From Phorcus lineatus (taxonomy: Eukaryota > Mollusca > Gastropoda > Trochida > Trochidae): DNA of 64,000 bases. A program made the position numbers and the translations under genes. A model generated the notes under the pieces. It made no database searches. It was not told the DNA's origin and was given only the letters and a program-made list of their open reading frames with translations. Location: the NCBI GenBank assembly GCA_921293015.1, contig OV121087.1, forward strand, positions 36,191,235-36,255,234. The letters are read 5' to 3'. Of this stretch, positions 21,701 through 31,350 are shown piece after piece (within the stretch, counting starts at the first letter, position 1; every line of letters begins with the position of its first letter).

Positions 21701-24178
21701 TTAAAAAATTCAAAGAAAACTTAATTAAATAACAAAAAGTTTCGTTTGCCGTACTCGTTTCTTGAGTCGTTGTTCGGAGTTGCATTGTGAATCCTATGAG
21801 TTAGGAGCTTCACTTTTAGAGCGTGACATCAATCGTTGGTTGCACGCGCTGTGTTAGAGCTTTTTCACCTTGAAGCCTTCTGATGGCAGCGAGTATATTA
21901 GTGACGTCACGGAGCGGATACTCGCTGTCTGGAGCTAGCGGGAACAGTATACGACGGGAACAGTTAGCTATTATGACGTCATCGCACAATGACGTCACGT
22001 AACATGACGTCATGAAACAGTCTAACAATCAAACGCGCCACAGATAAGGAGATCCGCCATAGATTAGAGACCCGCCACAGATCTGAGTCCTACATATATT
22101 TTGCGGGAAACACGTTACAAGTGTAGAAATGTACCATCCAAATGCATGCTTTTGACTGCTTGAGATTTACTACATATCTTCACGCCGGGACCGAATGACG
22201 GACAACTATAACGGAAGATGCCGAAATCTGCCGATCATTTTGGGTTCCAAAAATTTAGGTAAAACATCCGGGGCATGTATTTACCTTAGTAAGGTGGCAC
22301 AATAATTAAACTAAATATTATAAAATAGGGTTCTAAAATCCTTAGTGACCGTGATATAATTACATTATTATTTCAAATTAAACAAGATTTCACTGAACTA
22401 GCTGAGACACCGGAGACATAATTGGTTCTGATTTATAATTGTTGGTAAAAACTGTTGCATATTTGGCACTCTTAATATCCTGATATGGAGGCCCTGTACT
22501 GGAATTTACAATGATCCATGCCTGCATTGCTAGATCCTGACCCCGAAGTTTTTCTCCTAGCACAATTAATAACCTCATCTATAATGTTGTCACGTATCAA
22601 GGAAAAACACAAACCCGAGAGTGGTATTAATAAATTTATTTACACAAAACAAAACAAAATAAATTAACTACCCACCCAAAAACTGTCTATTCACTACCTA
22701 CCTAACCTACACTACCCTTACTATTACCCGAAGCAACTACCACTACTACCCGTTCCCACTATTACACCCAAAAGTACATACAATATACACAATCACATGA
22801 AATCATCAATACAATATATACAACCACATGAAATAATCAACACAACTCCATTAATACACACAGACTTATCAACACAACTTAATAGAGTTCACCATAGGTG
22901 TTCATAAACCATACTGTTCACAGAGCGTTGATGGTTTTATACACTCCACGATACATGTGTTCATAAAACATACTGTTTATATATGGCGTTGGTTTTATAC
23001 AATTCACAACACACGTGTTTATAAAACATACCCCCATGTTTTCAAATCTCCGACGAGTCCCCCACAGGGATCAAGAGTCATAATTAGGAAACATATTTTA
23101 GCACACAGGATCACCCTCAGCACCAGGACTAACATTCTTATATCTCAATTCTTTTTCCAGATTCCTGTACACCGATGACTGCTCTCTGACTTCAGACAAT
23201 GTAACCGGCCTCCTCTACCTGTCCAAGAAGTACGCTGTTCACAGACTCAACCGTCTCTGTCTCTCCTTCTTACAGACCAACCTCACTCCGGAGAACGCAT
23301 GCGTTGTTTTGGAGCAGGCTCATTTCTTTGATGAAGAAAAACTCTTCAAGGATGCTTTAAAAGTCATCGATACAAACGTAGAAGTAAGTTTGAAGTCCCC
23401 TGACTTTAATCAACTTTGTCACAGCTGCCTCGACAGGATTCTGGTGTTGGATAACCTTGACCTTCACGTCAAACCGGAAGTAGTGTTTGATAGAGTGTTG
23501 TCTTGGGCCTCGGCTGAATGTTCTCGTCAAGGCAAGGGAGATAAACCACAGAACCAGCGTTGCGTTCTTGGGGAATCCATATATCTCATTGGATTCGCTG
23601 GATTCGATGTTCCTGATTTTGTACAGAGAGTTGTACCCTCAAAAATTCTAAGTGATAGTGAGTGCTTGAAAATCATGAGCCACATTGCATGTGCTGATGT
23701 CGAGGTTGTACCTTTTAGAAAATATACTAATTATAGACCTGAAAGAGCGATTTTACATAAGGTGGTAATGTATGATTTCTGCATCGTACCGTCACAGAAC
23801 GATCGTTTGCAAATTATTTTTAATGGTGTGTATGATTCACTGAACATAGTATGTGACAGGGAAACTGTTATCCACAGCATCACAGTTCCACCATCAAAGG
23901 TTGATTATCAAGTTACTATCAAACAGGCGAACAATACCATAGTAAATGCCAAACACAAGACGATAAATTCAAAACTTGACCTACCAACCAGTTTTAAGAT
24001 GATGCCAGGATTGAGCTACATTCTGCAAGTCGAACACATTCGTGGGAAGCCACCTGCTAAGTTGATGGAAGGATTGAAGAACCGTGTTTATGTTGGAGAC
24101 AAAACTTTAAATGTTTCACGGAATTCAACTGTAGGCAAGTTCAGTAAAGGTCTCATCATGGAGCTCACCATGAGCTGA
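15467..24178 (+). CDS. BTB-BACK-PHR protein (BTBD3/BTBD6-like), two coding exons
   Basis: The join 15467-15735 + 23161-24178 gives 429 codons including stop, so 428 residues, close to the size of BTBD3/6-type proteins. Exon 1 carries the first part of the BTB/POZ fold (CDVSFLVGPTEETVRAHSYI, then SRSCVFYSMLSG). Exon 2 finishes the BTB (LTFLYTDD.., YLSKKYAV) and adds a BACK domain (NACVVLEQAHFFDE to VLSWASAEC) and a divergent C-terminal PHR-like beta domain ending GKFSKGLIMELTMS. Members usually act as Cullin-3 ubiquitin-ligase adaptors: BTB binds Cul3 and PHR binds the target. The PHR is weakly conserved, so the target may differ. The 7.4-kb intron (phase 2) holds a young gypsy element. The AATAAA signal overlaps the stop codon. 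The exons are intact, so it is probably functional. Confidence 0.85.
15905..16219 (+). repeat. Inverted copy of the gypsy LTR outer end
   Basis: TGTAATGACCACCTGCC and the following ~300 bases are the reverse complement of 20760-21076. The junction with the RT coding sequence falls at ACAGATAAGTGAAAC. The same bases occur in the LTR at about 20753, so a short homology of at least 8-10 bases may have guided the switch. Confidence 0.85.
16219..18153 (-). CDS. Gypsy pol fragment: protease and reverse transcriptase
   Basis: The frame is open for 644 codons. An aspartic protease motif, LIDTGSTMTLLSS, lies near residue 74. The reverse transcriptase follows, with WASPIVLIQKKDGSTRVCVD, then FSTMDLNSGLWQI, MPFGLANAPSTFERLM and the catalytic LLYMDDIIVPS, followed by the thumb (FLGHIVSELG) and connection (RSFMGLCSYYRRFV). 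It ends at SAPILIFYTDK, where RNase H should begin, because the inverted LTR piece interrupts it. The expected RNase H and integrase are absent. The frame overlaps the end of gag by about 70 bases in another frame, as usual where pol is made by frameshifting. Confidence 0.85.
   Translation of the reverse strand: MPRIVRSADCATRTFGKRESAHPVGPGSAVEERPKPESGSSTNLRVGLAGEVKGKWDNGFYTKGVVCGLSLEFLIDTGSTMTLLSSKIFDQLDQARAPGLSPLLTNINGVGGAHLNTRGFADMTIEFNGMCFEIRVVVCDISLDAILGQDFLLNCVTSIDYKNLKLRTLKGEIQCWISGEAEMSCPVKVNAVMVLPANSGSWVSVNIPQIDKLNEDCLVESKNLPVGTRLVGCVLKNSRETQNVHVVNVSSEPVTLHPNMVIGTAESVYTESARGRCAALALVDPAVPCSQQIPHHLVDMWQASVVHLSAKEKDEFASLLVKYQQVFAKSSEDLGRSNKVEHQIDTGDAAPIRQPPRRQPLGKRDIEKEEVHKMLQRGVIEPSNSAWASPIVLIQKKDGSTRVCVDFRRINDISRKDAYPLPRTDECLDALSNSKWFSTMDLNSGLWQIGLAEEDKEKTAFATSIGLYQFTVMPFGLANAPSTFERLMEDVLRGLQWQECLLYMDDIIVPSQSVEESLERLQRVFQRLLEANLKLKPSKCIFFQKSVKFLGHIVSELGVQTDPDKIKRVSEWPAPKNAKQVRSFMGLCSYYRRFVKGFADTARPLHRLIEKKHRFEWNLACDEAFQTLKKALTSAPILIFYTDK
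18081..18590 (-). CDS. Gypsy gag, C-terminal part with zinc knuckle
   Basis: This carries a CCHC zinc knuckle, CFVCKSPDHFKRDC (C-x2-C-x4-H-x4-C), typical of a nucleocapsid. Upstream is a coiled, charged region with RLNDLEKRLP. The frame is open above the first ATG (18515), up to about 18590, where it continues the upstream gag in another frame; a small indel splits the gag gene there. The end overlaps pol. Confidence 0.75.
   Translation of the reverse strand, partial: AKTLRAYTDLDSRAQEAIALTRLYKMLKPETKYQCIDKACRSVSEAVEVIERYEALVGDSSERKKPSVRLVTPAQQKPEPTRNSGESQILSQILSRLNDLEKRLPRQNSRDIDPLQGSHFGNKRSRYSSRDRTCFVCKSPDHFKRDCPVLYGQPTVQLGRSGNGNLLTQ
18578..19180 (-). CDS. Gypsy gag, N-terminal capsid part (frameshifted)
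   Basis: ATG at 19180 opens 200 codons. The first 90 residues are acidic and low in complexity. A capsid-like helical part follows with FYDGTTDWDEYLSHF, LLVLSASLKGSA and LRVRLSGES-type segments resembling retrotransposon gag. It ends at LADDLRQMTQRL just before a stop. The sequence continues in the next frame (18081-18590), so one small insertion or deletion near 18585 has broken it. Confidence 0.75.
   Translation of the reverse strand: MATAKSPDLEVSFKAVDGKDRSPIDDDQFDTSFEEVVVVDEVVGGDSSDSEHYDRIGASRMPGRSSRNEGGRPLRGRCSVSNEIGRRCSVSIKPEFYDGTTDWDEYLSHFLNCAELGKWPLQERLLVLSASLKGSARTCYMGLSLCERRSYHSLVERLNHRFGSDRQKDKWLSKLESRVRLSGESIAVLADDLRQMTQRL
19518..19535 (-). promoter_or_regulatory. Gypsy primer-binding site
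   Basis: The minus-strand text TGGTGGCAGCGGTGGGAT begins with TGG, complementary to a tRNA CCA end, and lies three bases inside the LTR border. This is the right place and type for the minus-strand primer site. Which tRNA it pairs with was not determined. Confidence 0.7.
19539..21076 (-). repeat. Gypsy 5' LTR (about 1.54 kb)
   Basis: Its minus-strand ends are TGTAATGACC and GGCTTACA, giving the TG..CA and short inverted ends expected of an LTR. A TATATAAG box on the minus strand at 19999-20006 and an AATAAA on the minus strand near 19593 fit promoter and polyadenylation roles. One TGACGTCA site is at 20025-20032. There is no second full LTR in the window. Confidence 0.7.
19999..20006 (-). 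promoter_or_regulatory. TATA box inside the gypsy LTR
   Basis: TATATAAG on the minus strand lies about 815 bases upstream of the gag ATG and about 470 bases from the LTR's inner border. This suits initiation within the LTR. Confidence 0.45.
21527..22012. promoter_or_regulatory. Cluster of TGACGTCA (CRE-type) palindromes in the BTB intron
   Basis: Exact TGACGTCA occurs at 21527, 21902, 21974, 21990 and 22005, four of them within 111 bases. This is the full cAMP-response/ATF palindrome. The region is less AT-rich than its surroundings and may be an enhancer or alternative promoter for the BTB gene, or part of a repeat. Function is inferred. Confidence 0.5.
22013..23160. other. Remainder of the BTB intron
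   Basis: No coding sequence is supported. Between about 22600 and 22750 the strand is rich in short AC-, TACC- and CTAC-type repeats. Between about 22895 and 23030 three diverged ~60-bp units repeat 'gtgttcataaa.catactgt' and 'ggttttataca'. The intron ends with the acceptor at 23160. Confidence 0.5.
23161..24178 (+). CDS. BTB gene, second and last coding exon
   Basis: The exon starts after CTTTTTCCAG (23151-23160) in phase 2 and runs to TGA at 24176-24178. The first bases give TFLYTDDCSL, which continues the BTB helix block directly from exon 1. The BACK domain spans about residues 130-230 and the PHR-like domain about 280-428 of the joined protein. There are no frameshifts. Confidence 0.85.
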
Positions 24179-24183
24179 ATAAA
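24178..24183 (+). terminator. Polyadenylation signal overlapping the BTB stop codon
   Basis: TGAATAAA combines the TGA stop (24176-24178) with AATAAA (24178-24183). If used, the 3' UTR would be only about 15-30 bases long. Other weaker signals occur downstream, such as ATTAAA near 24480. Confidence 0.5.
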
Positions 24184-24826
24184 GAAATCTTTTATCCGTG
24201 TTCCAGCTGCGTCACGGATAATGACAACAAACAGTTTTGCTTTCTAAACACTTTGGTTCAATGCCAATCAATTGTTAAGAAAATTATCACATAGAAGTCA
24301 AATTCAATAACTGTTCTTTTCATCTAACTATCCCTTGTGCGAGGTGTTAACCGATATAGTTTTCGGTTATATCTCAGGAACCCTTAACTGCATTATTTTC
24401 TTAAGCAACGAAGGGATAAGTCGAGTTCTGTATTCCCGAAATAATATATTTTCAATGTTTCAACGAAGCTTGTTAGTGAATTAAAGAGCCTGAGTTTTTG
24501 GGGTTACGAATGCCAAAGTTATTAATTGTTTCATATGATTGAGGTGTAGTGGAGAAGTTTGCAGGTACGCCCTGTTTTCATTTGTAAACTTGCTTATAGT
24601 TCATGCCTGCAGCTAGTTAATTTATACTTTAAAAATACACACTGAAGTAGATTTTAGGTACATGGTTTCACATGGTTTAGGCTTTGATCACGTGACAATC
24701 TCGAGTTGTCAAAAAGTTCAAAACAAAATGTGTATCCTCGGGTGGACTCAGGTGCCCAAAGGCCGACCTAACCCCGTTCTCCCATACCGACTCTCAACTT
24801 TCATTTTAAATTCAAATGGTTTTGTA

Positions 24827-24930
24827 GAGTGAAAATATGAGGGTAGAACGTCGCGATTATGATCCAAAACAGGATAGTGACGTGTGTCAATTAGTAAAAC
24901 AGACAGACGGACAGTTTGTTGTAAATCTTT
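24827..24930. repeat. Dispersed repeat fragment, AACGYCGCRATTATGATC family
   Basis: The stretch 'agaacgtcgcgattatgatcc' through a GACAGTTTG end matches 46362-46475 and, in part, 50698-50765. It is likely a piece of one transposon family. Confidence 0.5.
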
Positions 24931-24997
24931 GATAAGTTTAAGAAAAACTAGTATCCTTAAAAACTGGATGTGGTATATCGGCTGAAATGTATTTTTA

Positions 24998-26834
24998 GCT
25001 CATCAGGTCTGAAACCAGAACCAATGACTCTAGAGAGCTGAAATTTTATGTGCATACTCCTTGGCAAATGGGGATTCTAAATTGTAGGTTTGGTGACCCC
25101 ATGACCCCAAATGGGGTCACAGGGGTCAAAACCTAAAAAACCTAATTTCATCTTTTTCCCTAGTTCCAAAAGGTCCAGAGAGCTGAAAAGTTGTGTGTAG
25201 ACTCCTTGGGCACTGGAGATTCTAAATTGTAGGTTTGGTGACCCCATGACCCCAAATGGGGTCACAGGGGTCAAAACCTGAAAAACCTAATTTCATCTTC
25301 TTCTCCATTTCCAAAAGGTCTAGAGAGCTGAAAAGGTGTTTGTAGACTCCTTGGCCAACGGGGATTCTAAATTGTAGGTTTGGTGACCCCATGACCCCAA
25401 ATGGGGTCACAGGGGTCAAAACCTGAAAAACCTAATTTCATCTTCTTCTCCAGTTCCAAAAGGTCTAGAGAGCTGAAAAGGTGTGTGTAGACTCCTTGGC
25501 CAACGGGGATTCTAAATTGTAGGTTTGGTGACCCCATGACCCCAAATGGGGTCACAGGGGTCAAAACCTAAAAAACCTAATTTCATCTTTTTCCCTAGTT
25601 CCAAAAGGTCCAGAGAGCTGAAAAGTTGTGTGTAGACTCCTTGGGCACTGGAGATTCTAAATTGTAGGTTTGGTGACCCCATGACCCCAAATGGGGTCAC
25701 AGGGGTCAAAACCTGAAAAACCTAATTTCATCTTCTTCTCCATTTCCAAAAGGTCTAGAGAGCTGAAAAGGTGTGTGTAGACTCCTTGGCCAACGGGGAT
25801 TCTAAATTGTAGGTTTGGTGACCCCATGACCCCAAATGGGGTCACAGGGGTCAAAATCTAAAAAACCTAATTTCATCTTTTTCCCTAGTTCCAAAAGGTC
25901 CAGAGAGCTGAATAGTTGTGTGTAGACTCCTTGGGCACTGGAGATTCTAAATTGTAGGTTTGGTGACCCCATGACCCCAAATGGGGTCACAGGGGTCAAA
26001 ACCTAAAAAACCTAATTTCATCTTTTTCCCTAGTTCCAAAAGGCCTAGAGAGCTGAAAAGGTGTGTGTAGACTCCTTGGCCAGCGGGGATTCTAAATTGT
26101 AGGTTTGGTGACCCCATGACCCCAAATGGGGTCACAGGGGTCAAAACCTAAAAAACCTAATTTAATCTTTTTCCCTAGTTCCAAAAGGTCCAGAGAGCTG
26201 AAAAATTGTGTGTAGACTCCTTGGGCACTGGAGATTCTAAATTGTAGGTTTGGTGACCCCATGACCCCAAATGGGGTCACAGGGGTCAAAACCTGAAAAA
26301 CCTAATTTCATCTTCTTCTCCAGTTCCAAAAGGTCTAGAGAGCTGAAAAGGTGTGTGTAGACTCCTTGGCCAACGGGGATTCTAAATTGTAGGTTTGGTG
26401 ACCCCATGACCCCAAATGGGGTCACAGGGGTCAAAATCTAAAAAACCCCATTTCATCTTTTTCCCTAGTTCCAAAAGGTCTAGAGAGCTGAAAAATTGTG
26501 TGAAGACTCCTTGGACACTGGGGATTCTAAATTGTAGGTTTGGTGAGCACTTGACCCCAAATGGGGTCACAGGGGTCAAAACCTTAAAATCCTGCTTTCA
26601 TCTTCTTCTCCAGTTCTAAAAGGTCTTGATAGCTTAATAGTTATGTGTAGACTCCTTGGACATTTGGGATTCTGAATTGAAGGTTTGGTGACCCCTTGAC
26701 CCCAAATGGGCAATGGGCCTTTTTTATTTGATTGTGAATAACTCGGACGTTGGGACAGGCTATCTTTCCTACACTGCCCATGACCCCATGGTCTAAACCA
26801 CAACACCTATTTCTATCAAAAGTCTGATGAGCTA
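24998..26834. mobile_element. Inverted-end element carrying a 145-bp satellite
   Basis: AGCTCATCAGGTCTGA at the left faces AGTCTGATGAGCT at the right, so the block has matching inverted ends. Inside are about eleven to twelve units of a 145-bp repeat. In bivalves, 'pearl'-type elements, now usually linked to Helentron-like non-autonomous elements, carry internal tandem arrays of about this unit size. That assignment is inference. Confidence 0.55.
25077..26700. repeat. 145-bp satellite with alternating unit types
   Basis: The units begin at 25077, 25222, 25367, 25512, 25657, 25802, 25947, 26092, 26237, 26382 and 26527, exactly 145 bp apart, with a decayed last unit. Two subtypes differ at fixed sites (CCTAGTT..CCAGAGAG..GGGCACTGGAG against CTTCTCC..CTAGAGAG..CCAACGGGG). 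Their order is roughly A B B A B A B(hybrid) A B A. Each unit holds the hairpin TGACCCCAAATGGGGTCA followed by AGGGGTCA. The 65-codon minus-strand frames seen in each unit are by-products, since 145 is not a multiple of three. Confidence 0.95.
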
Positions 26835-27530
26835 CAGAGCCCATGGCTCTATTTTTTAGATTCTGTTTAGCTTTACATAAAGTTCCAATGTATATTTATC
26901 ATTTACAGTGAAATATTGAGATTTTAAAAGTCAAATCATTTTAGTTGGCATTTAAGTTTATAAGAAGCAAACTATATGTCTTGATAGTCTTGAAGTGACG
27001 GTTTGAATGAAAAACATGTATCTTCTAGGAATAGCACATGACGCACATTTGGTAACCTTGCATTTTGAAATTATAAGTGAATGAGTTGCAGTGGCTAAGA
27101 ATCAATTATGATAATAAAATGATAATTATGTAAATGAGGAATAAAGGAGGAGAATAATTTCATATTGATTTGTGAATGTTTTTGATTGGCTCATGTTCGC
27201 GCCTGCTCGACACGGAATAGACCCGGTCCTGTAATTGGCTAAATGTAATAACGGACTTCCGGGACGTATTATATTACAGCTAGTTTTAACTAGATTGTTT
27301 GTGAATGTTATGTTCACTTGATAATCCATTATGTAACAAACTTTTACTGTGAAATTACATGAACCTATAAATTTAATCAGTTAGTCTTTTTAAATTAATG
27401 TTCTAATTCTGCGGAAGTACAAGATAATCTTTGTAAATATTTATGTCTGAGTTTTGAATTAGCCTAAATTAGCCAATAATATGCTTATAAATTTATATAA
27501 TTTTGGTAAACTCACGATTTTAGGTTCATA
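26835..27530. other. Non-coding spacer
   Basis: No gene or clear repeat is supported between the satellite element and the LINE remnant. Confidence 0.4.
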
Positions 27531-27534
27531 TGGA

Positions 27535-28075
27535 TGTTCGAGACAATTGGGGATGAAAAAAATTTTCTTAATGACTTTCGTCTTAGATCAATAGATATGT
27601 TTCGTCAAGATTGGAATTCGACTTTAGATTCAACTAAAGAAGAATGTTTGTAAAATATCGTTTGGGTTTGTTAAGTTTAAAGGTAAATGAGGGAAGAAAA
27701 GCTTCTATCGAAAAAGAAAGTAGGTGTGAAACCGAGATATTGAGAATGAAATTCATTTTACATTAATATGTTTTTCTTATGTGGAATTACGAGAGAAATA
27801 TATACCAAACCACTTTCTGGAAAAACAACCAATAAATGCATATATATCCTTGTTAAAAACTTATAATGAATACATCATTGTAAAATTGTATATACAGCAT
27901 GTCTTTGTATATACAGCATGCATTAGTTAAAAGAGACCTCATTAAACAAATTATTAACCCTTGAATACTGTTGTAAACAGGACGAATGTTGCTATGCTGT
28001 AGCTCTTATGTATATGGACCGGAGGCCTTATATAAAATAAACATCTTTTGACTGACTTGACTTGACTTTGAATTT
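27535..28075 (+). pseudogene. LINE C-terminal remnant with (TTGAC)n tail
   Basis: Across shifting frames the plus strand gives FRQDWNSTL, then YRLGLLSLKVNEGR, CETEILRMKFILH and REIYTKPLS. This is the order found after the reverse transcriptase in CR1-like LINEs: the region following the thumb, ending in a Cys-rich E.E.HFI-type block. Several frameshifts and stops break it. It ends at 'ggaccggaggcc..ataaaataaac' and TTGACTGACTTGACTTGAC, a typical short tandem LINE tail. Confidence 0.6.
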
Positions 28076-28580
28076 AATAGAATCAACTACATGTAACTTA
28101 AAATTTCCAATGTATTATTTCAAGCGCCAATTGTATTTCATAACAGATGCTTACCATGTATGTTATTACTTATTACTTGTATAAATATATCCTTGTATAT
28201 GGGTCGATGGCATTCATACGAAAAAACGATTTGACTTCAACTTATTCAAAGTGAAATACTCTTGAAAGCGGTGTTAAAGATATTATATCCCAGTTTTGTA
28301 TCCGACTTCAATCTCCATTTTCATAAAGACAATACATTCAAGTAAATAAAACATCAAACAGAGTTTCGATGCGTCCTTTAATTAAAAAGATATAACGGTT
28401 CAAAGTGCGTAGAAATTGGCAACCTCGAAAGCCCAATTAAAAAAGTCCCTAGAGTGGTCTGAGCTCTCCTTCGGCTGATGTGACGTAATAGACAGGACTC
28501 GCTCCGCGTTTGTTTGTAAACAAGTATATATCAATGCAGATATGGGTCGCATTCGTCTACGTTTTCATTGAGAATGAGAC

Positions 28581-29017
28581 ATGCCTTCTTCATGCGTTGC
28601 TGCCAACTGTACTTATAAGAAATCAGGAGACATTCAACTGCATCAGTTTCCGAAGGATCCTGTCCAATTCGCGAATTGGACAAAGTTTGTTAGTCAGAAA
28701 AGAGCGAAGTGGAGTCCCAATGACAGGTCTGTCATCTGCTCCGATCATTTCATAGAGGACTGTTATGATCTTTCCTACGATTTCAAAACGGACTTTGGAC
28801 CTCCCTCAAAGGAAAAGACTCGTCAAAAATGCCGTACCAACAGTTAATAACGGATAAAGATGAAAATAGGCCGGTACCCGTCTGTCCAGCGAGATATGAC
28901 AATCAACAATATCGGAAGAGAAAACGGACGGAATACTTTGAGAAGAGGGAACGAAAGAGGGTAAGGAATTTGAAAGATAGGCTAATTCAAAATTCTATCC
29001 ATAGGGAGGTGGGATAA
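28581..29017 (+). pseudogene. THAP zinc-finger domain gene, frameshifted
   Basis: ATG at 28581 opens a THAP (C2CH) DNA-binding domain: MPSSCVAANC, then the conserved W (FANWTKFV), and VICSDHF with the final Cys and His. The usual run after the domain (RKRLVKNAVPTV) is present but in the next frame (from about 28810). A third frame carries a basic, coiled tail (YRKRKRTEYFEKRERKR) to 29017. So there are two frameshifts, and the intact first frame ends early at 28847 (88 codons). THAP domains occur in host regulators and in P-element-type transposases; no transposase part is seen. An assembly indel could explain one frameshift. Confidence 0.7.
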
Positions 29018-31340
29018 ATAATCATGAAACTTTTGGGGAGTTGACTTAAGTTGATGAATTTGCAGACGAATGTTGAGTTTTTATCTGAAGTATAAATTTA
29101 TGTCTCTTAGGATTAATCGCAGAAATTATTAATTCAAACCCCACAATTGTTTACATTTTTAGTATTTGATTACATTTAGGGTTGAAAAATTAATCGAGTT
29201 GAACTAAATAATTATTTAAAATTTTTAATAATTTATAACCTTTTTGATATTGATAAACATTGCAGTATGAAATAATATATTTAGTAATACAGATTTGTTG
29301 ATATATTTTAATGTGTAACGTGTATTGACAAACCTAATTACCTTCATCAAGTTTCAATAAAGGCTGTTGATCATGTGTGAGGATAAAGTTAGATAACTAA
29401 TCAGTGTCTTGTGTATTACCTTTTAGAAATGTGCCAGGTGCTGAGGTCATTAAGTTTATTGCTTAATTGCCATAATGTACAGGTGTGCGGCATTTCATGT
29501 AGACTGTTAGGTAATAACTTTATGACTATATTGTCTGGTGTGAAAAAGTAATGTTAGGTAACTAAAAACCTCTCTCTGGTAAAATACCGGTACTAAAGTA
29601 CCGAAGGAAATTGAAATAATATGCTTTTCAGCGTTAATATTTTCATTTGGTTGAAATACTTAAAACTGAAAAAGAATTTCATATTTACATTACATTTCCA
29701 AGCAGGCTTTAACTTACATCACAATCAACAATAAATGTTGTGTTATTATTGACAATATTGGCCTACTTCACTCTAGATTAGTACCACACTCTTTATCTCA
29801 AACACTGTATCCTTACTATCGCAAATCGTGAATCAAGAGGTAAAATTACTAAAAATATGATCTTCATTTTCTACTGGTTAATAAGCCCCAGAACAGCTGT
29901 TCGGAACCGTCGTATCCTGTTCCGGAAGTTACCGAGAGGCAGTCTATCAAAAGCGAAATCTCATTGTTACAGTCATGCAAAGCAGAAACACAGAGTTACG
30001 ATATTGAGTTGACACTATAAAATGGCACAAAGTAGTAACAAATATTCTACATATACAATGGTCAATCTACTACGCAGGGGGATAGTCGATTTGTCTAGAT
30101 GTTCAAACAAAAAACAGTCTCAATGGCGGCAGATATCAGTTTGGGTTCACTCGATCGGCATTATCGGAGATTAACAACCCAAACAAATAACATGTCAAAC
30201 AGAATATGTCGATGTATTGATATTAATAGCTTTGGTGACTTAGGGGCTTTTTATAAGAACAAACAGTGAAAATATATACGTTCACGTTCGCTGGAATCTA
30301 TAGTGTAAACAATGACACAGATCAGCCAGTCGTTAACGAGTCCTGTCTATGTCGTCACAACCCCACTAGCACCTGATTGGCTAATAAAACGTTTGGCGTC
30401 TGTTTTCCGGAAGTGTTTATAAAACACGTTTTTTCTGCTATTTTCAGGTGGATATGAACCTAGATAGTTGTTGATATTTATTCTTAACTATGTTATGAAG
30501 TATTTCCGCTAATTGTACCCCCTATGTGGATTCATTGTCTTTAAATCCAAACTCGCCTCAGCTCACGAACGTAAGGGGAATAACTTAAGAACTTTTGACT
30601 TTTCACTATTTCAAATTTTGGTTCACTACAAGGCGGGAAAGGTCCTCATTCATTTTTGTGACTTTGACTTTCATTTCAAGGTCACAACGAGACCTCTGTC
30701 ACTCAACGTTCTTTCTCACTTTATATAGATGTCAATAATTACTTATAGGCAATACACAAAGAAGGAAATAGGGCTGACACAAATATGCACACCAGGGTTC
30801 GGCCTCTGGATTTGGTTCTGTTGAGACCAGATAAGAATGCTGAGCTGAAGTTTCAAAAGAATACAACAAAACAACACAATGCTTTACTCTTATGTGAGGC
30901 ACGCAAAGTTCATGAACAAAGGTATTTGATATTAAATATCTTAAGTTGAACGCCTGCCATGCCCTTTTTTATCGAAGTACAATGAAATTTATCTTAAGTG
31001 TCCACCACCCTTCCGCGATGGTATTCTACAAAATGTTTAATCCTAGCATAAACAGTTTCTTAGAAAAGAAGATTTCATGCCCATCCATGCCCATATTTGA
31101 GGAGGGGTCACGACAAAATCTATATCTATAAACTGAGAGGCTACAAATCCCCCTCCCCTTGCCCTCTCTTGCGAAATAGGAAAATGAACTTAACAGATGA
31201 AGTTTAAATCTTTTTATATGATTTTATAAAAATGAGCTTCCTGGCACTTCTGGTTTTCTGTAGGCGAGTCATCAGAAGGCTTACGGCTGAACATCGTTCC
31301 ACGCCAATATTTCAAATGGGATCACCATCAATTCCACAAG
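29018..31340. other. Non-coding spacer
   Basis: No supported gene is present. GAGTCCTGTCTATGTCGTCAC at 30338-30358 is an inverted near-match (19 of 21) to 28480-28500, so the THAP relic lies between inverted repeats. The rest is AT-rich, with short chance frames. Confidence 0.4.
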
Positions 31341-31350
31341 TCATCTGACG

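Noticed and set aside
25077..26579. Ten overlapping 65-codon minus-strand frames with near-identical proteins
   Set aside because: They repeat every 145 bases, which is not a multiple of three. They are by-products of the satellite, not a gene family.
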